Source: Hormiphora californensis (Eukaryota > Ctenophora > Tentaculata > Cydippida > Pleurobrachiidae). From it: a stretch of DNA of 64,000 nucleotides. Within the stretch, counting starts at the first letter, position 1. Each line of letters starts with the position of its first letter. The position numbers and the translations under genes are program-made. This document shows positions 60,204 to 64,000 of the stretch, piece after piece. The stretch is from assembly GCA_020137815.1 (NCBI GenBank), contig CM035355.1:1057963-1121962 (forward strand), read 5' to 3'. Under the pieces are notes generated by a model. It ran no database searches. It was not told where the DNA came from and worked only from the letters and a program-made list of their open reading frames with translations.

Positions 60204-60950
60204 GTGAGTCCCCACTGCTTGGATCGTTTGTCAGGCTAATGCGGTGACCTCTGTTCTCGAGCTAAAAGAAATGAGAATAGGCTCTGACAGCTCCTATTTG
60301 CTTGAATACCTCTTACATCTCTTAACAATTGTTCTCTCTCTCTCAGATATCCTGCACCTGTTTTGAGATATTCTACTGCTACAGTTACTTCCCAGCCAAC
60401 TCCCACTACCTGCCCAGCTCCTGCTCACTCCCAGTGTTAACATCCCACCCTACTGAACAAGGTAACAGATATAATAAAGCTAAAGACAACTCAAGACACG
60501 CACTTTTTTCAGTGTGTTGATTTATGTGTTACAATTCAATAACACTTTTTCTTCCCTCTCAGCTCTCCGATCCCATTCTATCACGCGACTACACAGTTGA
60601 GAGGAGGAATAAGGACAATTCACTCGCTGCTGGAACACCAGAAGGTAATTAATAATTATAGTGCTGATTTTCTGTGAGATCTGTGTTTTTTTCTCTGTCA
60701 GAATGCCAGATAGATATCAGTTTTAGCTAGATCTTGATTACCCAGTGGTACCGGAACCGAGGGGGGGGGGGCATACATTGTTGACTGAATTATTTTCTAC
60801 ATCCTTCAATCTCTCTAACACCGTGCTCTCAGGAGTTGTAAGCGAGGATCATGATATTGGTGAAGAAATAGAGAGGGGACATATTTGAGGATTTCTCAAA
60901 AATCTGTGGAGGATGCTGGACGTTTGTATCTTTTTGTCTCAGCGAACAAG
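60204..60950 (+). ncRNA. Possible spliced transcript, exons without a clear long ORF
   Basis: Downstream of the CCAAT/E2F region three exon-like blocks have good acceptor and donor sites: 60347-60461, 60563-60644 and 60833-60950. No reading frame stays open across all three, though partial frames exist (for example LSDPILSRDYTVERRNKD into GVVSEDHDIGEEIERGHI then stop). This could be a 5' UTR of a gene continuing past the window, a noncoding RNA, or a mis-modelled coding gene. Confidence 0.3.
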
Positions 60951-61259
60951 GTGAGAAACACTCTAGGGGGGTCTGATATCAATCAACACTTAGTTCATAA
61001 TGGCCCACTGTGGGGGTGCACTGCCTTTATATGGCCACTGTGGGGGTACATTACTAGATTGCCATTTGCACTTAGAACCAACTGTTGGGTCTCTGCTTAC
61101 AACTAGTTTTACCTGCCTAGTAGGATCAAAGAAGAACCTCTCATGGAGGGGTCAGATCCATATTGCCATAAGAAGAATGCTTGTGTTCTGAACTGTGAGA
61201 ACCTGTACTGTATTCAATCACATGACCTTGCGTTATACGTCAAGCAACCTTTGGTGTAT

Positions 61260-63497
61260 AGGCCAGTCATTTTTTGTCATTTTGGGGCCGTTTGGTGAAC
61301 TGAGACATAACAAAGGTTTTCCACTTGTATTGTACTCCTATGGGGTCCTAGAAACACCAAAAAAATCGTCCACTCCAACCAAGGTGAAGAAAGTGCCCAA
61401 AATGGCCACACCCTTTTTGCCTGCATTTTCTGCCTTGACCAAAAATAGCAACTTTGCTTTGGATTGGAGTAGAAACGTAAATGAGGGCACTAAAATGTGT
61501 AGAATGAGCAGCAGAATCGATTGGTACCAAGCAGAAGTCGCTATCTCATCAGGTTCGAGAGATAATTGGATAATTAGGTATGCACATAACCGTTTTTGAG
61601 CCATATGGCTATAGCCGCTCAGGAGCGGTTTCAGAAATTTTGCTTCACAGGAGCTTGTTCAGCATATAAAATTTAGTGGGGGTAACAAATATGAAGTTTT
61701 TATCGCATAAGGTCAATGAGTTATTCAACTTTAAAGATCGAAAAATGGGGGTAAAAAGTCGAAATTTGGTCATTTTCCTTCATTTTACCCTGATTTTTCG
61801 ATCTTTAAAGTTGAATAACTCATTGACCTTATGCGATAAAAACTTCATATTTGTTACCCCCACTAATTTTTATATGCTGAACAAGCTCCTGTGAAGCAAA
61901 ATTTCTGAAACCGCTCCTGAGCGGCTATAGCCATATGGCTCAAAAACGGTTATGCGCATTCGGGGCCTGGCAAGGCCCCCCGACCCGAACATAACCCAAT
62001 CTCAACCCATCCCCCCTAAAACATCCCCCCTAAAACTAAAACAACGGGGCCGAGCCGACAGGCCCTTAATACCAGATGAAAAAAAAACCATAAAACCATA
62101 AACCATAAACCATAAACCATAAACCATAACCATAGATATTTTTAGAGTGAAAGTTTTGAAGCCCCCTGAAGTAGTAGAGAGGTGTTCTATGGCTCGTTGG
62201 AAAGGTCTCGAGGTCCCGCGACGTATAGGGGGTGTGGCGATGACCATACCCAAACCTATAAGGGGTAGGACGCGAAAAACAGTCAAAATAAGGGGTATAC
62301 AGAACTCGGCAATTATAAGGAGTAGAAAGGTGTTCTAGGGTGCGTTCGAAAGCTCTCGAGGTCCTAAAGTAATTGGAATGTAATTGGAAGTAACTACATG
62401 TAATTAAAATGTAATAACATGTAATTAAAGGGTAATTACATGTAATTAAAAGGTCTTAATGACCCCAAATGACAATTCAGACATATTTTGACATATTTTG
62501 AGGCCCTGAGACCAGCGGGTGGCCAAATTTAATCAGGTTTCGGGTCGGCTGACGTAAAAACTCCGCGTTTTGGTCGAGATTCGGGGCCTGGCAAGGCCCC
62601 CCGACCCGAATATAACCCAAACTCAACTCATTCCCCCTAAAACATCCCCCCTAAAACTAAAACAACGGGGCCGAGCCGACAGGCCCTTAATACCAGATGA
62701 AAAAAAACCATAAAACCATAAACCATAAACCATAACCATAGATATTTTTAGAGTGAAAGTTTTGAAGCCCCCTGAAGTAGTAGAGAGGTGTTCTATGGCT
62801 CGTTGGAAAGGTCTCGAGGTCCCGCGACGTATAGGGGGTGTGGCGATGGCCATACCCAAACCTATAAGGGGTAGGACGCGAAAAACAGTCAAAATAAGGG
62901 GTATACAGAACTCGGCAATTAGAAGGAGTATAAAGGTGTTCTAGGGTGCGTTCGAAAGCCCTCGAGGTGCTGAAGTAATTGGAATGTAATTGGAAGTAAT
63001 AACATGTAATTAAAATGTAATTACATGTAATTAAAGGGTAATTACATGTAATTAAAAGGTCTAAATGACCCCAAATGACAATTCAGACATATTTTGACAT
63101 ATTTGGAGGCCCTGAGACCAGCGGGTGGCAAAATTTAATCCGGTTTCGGGTCGGCTGACGTAAAAACTCCGCGTTTTGGTCGAGGTACCTAATTATCCAA
63201 TTATCTCTCGAACCTGATGAGATAACGACTTCTGCTTGGTACCAATCGATTCTGCTGCTCATTCTACACATTTTAGTGCCCTCATTTACGTTTCTACTCC
63301 AATCCAAAGCAAAGTTGCTATTTTTGGTCAAGGCTGAAAATACAGGCAAAAAAGGGCGTGGCCATTTTGGGCACTTTCTTCACCTCGGTTGGAGTGGACA
63401 ATTTTTCTGGTGTTTCTGGGACCCCATAGGAGTACAATGCAAGTGGAAAACCTTTGTTATGTCTCAGTTCACCAATTAAGCAAAAAGTGACTGGCCT
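61260..63497. mobile_element. 2.2-kb foldback element with an internal tandem duplication
   Basis: Ends AGGCCAGTCATTTTTTG and the mirrored form, with arms matching through aacaaaggttttccacttgt and the ccaaaatggccac region. A nested hairpin (about 61640-61945) carries ggtcaatgagttattcaact. It shares ggccatatggctatagc and gataattggataatta units with the foldback at 23772-25109. The ORFs read in the arms (about 61195-61604 and 63083-63587) are the same sequence in opposite orientation and are not called as genes. Confidence 0.75.
61958..63184. repeat. 621-bp tandem duplication inside the foldback
   Basis: Copy 1 61958-62578, copy 2 62579-63184, starting at attcggggcctggcaaggcc. Copies differ in the number of a 7-bp ccataaa unit and in scattered bases. 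They also contain catgtaattaaa short repeats. Confidence 0.85.
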
Positions 63498-64000
63498 AGT
63501 ATGTTTTGGCGGTAACCAGCCGATGACCAAGCATACATATCCAAACATCGGTTGTGGGGATGGTATCCAATTGAGGATGTGATTCAAGAATGGGAATTAT
63601 TTGGTATTGGTCCTTGCATGCCATAAAACCTGTGTTTAAATTTTTATGGCAATGTGGATGTGTCCTATCGTCTTGTGTCTAATAGGAAACTGCATGAGGG
63701 TGTTCAAATTTTGGTCGTTACTCGACAGGTCTTTTTCCAACTTGCATTCTGATATTGCAACTTGAGGGTGATTTGCTGTCCTATTATAAAATTGGGGTTA
63801 ATGGAGGTGAGGTTATCTATAGTCAGTGATAGTGCAGTCTATCAAATCGAATCTTCTTCGTTACTTTGCGTTTGACTTTCCATGATTGGCCTAGGTGGGA
63901 TACGTATACTATCTGTTAAGTTTGACGCTAGGGGTAAAATGGCTCATGTCCGGGCATTTCGGTCCTATAGCAATAAGTGACAACACATTTTCTTCTAATT
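63498..64000. other. Right edge of window, nothing recognised
   Basis: Unique-looking, T-rich sequence. I see no exon, repeat or RNA signal I can support. Confidence 0.5.

Noticed and set aside
61195-61604. 134-codon ORF and its mirror near 63083-63587
   Set aside because: Same sequence in the two arms of the foldback element; mirrored ORFs of similar type also occur in the related foldback at 23.7-25.1 kb.
61960-63180. Regularly spaced repeats as a CRISPR-like array
   Set aside because: The repeats are ccataaa and catgtaatt simple tandem units without unique spacers, in an animal genome.

Overview
This is eukaryotic and almost certainly animal nuclear DNA. The gene families read by eye are metazoan: a SOX HMG-box factor, an NK-type homeobox factor, a rhodopsin-family receptor, a pentraxin-domain secreted protein, cytosolic thymidine kinase and a CAMK-like pseudokinase. 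Genes are split into short phase-consistent exons with GT-AG introns, so most real exons are too short to stand out as ORFs. The HMG box and the homeobox are each cut by two introns. The transposon load and gene content suggest an early-branching marine invertebrate, possibly a sponge. That is inference only; no species was identified.

Layout. 668-6453 (-) SOX gene, 7 proposed exons, with two inverted-repeat transposons in intron 4. 7401-10151 giant foldback element with an 8-bp target-site duplication. 12195-18106 (-) class A GPCR, with two MULE-like 9-bp-TSD elements in its long intron. 18.1-26.5 kb gene-poor and rich in foldbacks. 26537-35364 (-) homeobox gene, 7 exons, with nested transposons in the intron that splits the homeobox. 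35.4-41.9 kb gene-poor with many AG/CT microsatellites. 41939-43118 (-) tentative 3-exon gene. 44795-47077 (+) last four exons of an unrecognised zinc-ribbon protein. 48687-50140 (+) pentraxin-domain secreted protein. 50604-52041 (-) thymidine kinase 1. 52878-53756 (+) membrane-anchored pseudokinase. 55568-58883 near-identical 1.66-kb tandem duplication. About 60.04-60.95 kb CCAAT/E2F-like promoter with spliced exons lacking a clear long ORF. 61260-63497 foldback element related to the one near 23.8-25.1 kb and carrying a 621-bp tandem duplication.

The genes do not form an operon. Pentraxin and TK converge, and TK and the pseudokinase diverge from an 836-bp gap. The most unusual signal is the mobile-element record. 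A TIR family beginning TTGTTGAGTA occurs as a 494-bp element with a perfect 8-bp TSD. It also occurs as a 26-bp element made only of the two TIRs with its own perfect 8-bp TSD, and as a 14-bp remnant with a 7/8 TSD. Exon models were built by hand from splice sites and reading phase; they need transcript support.
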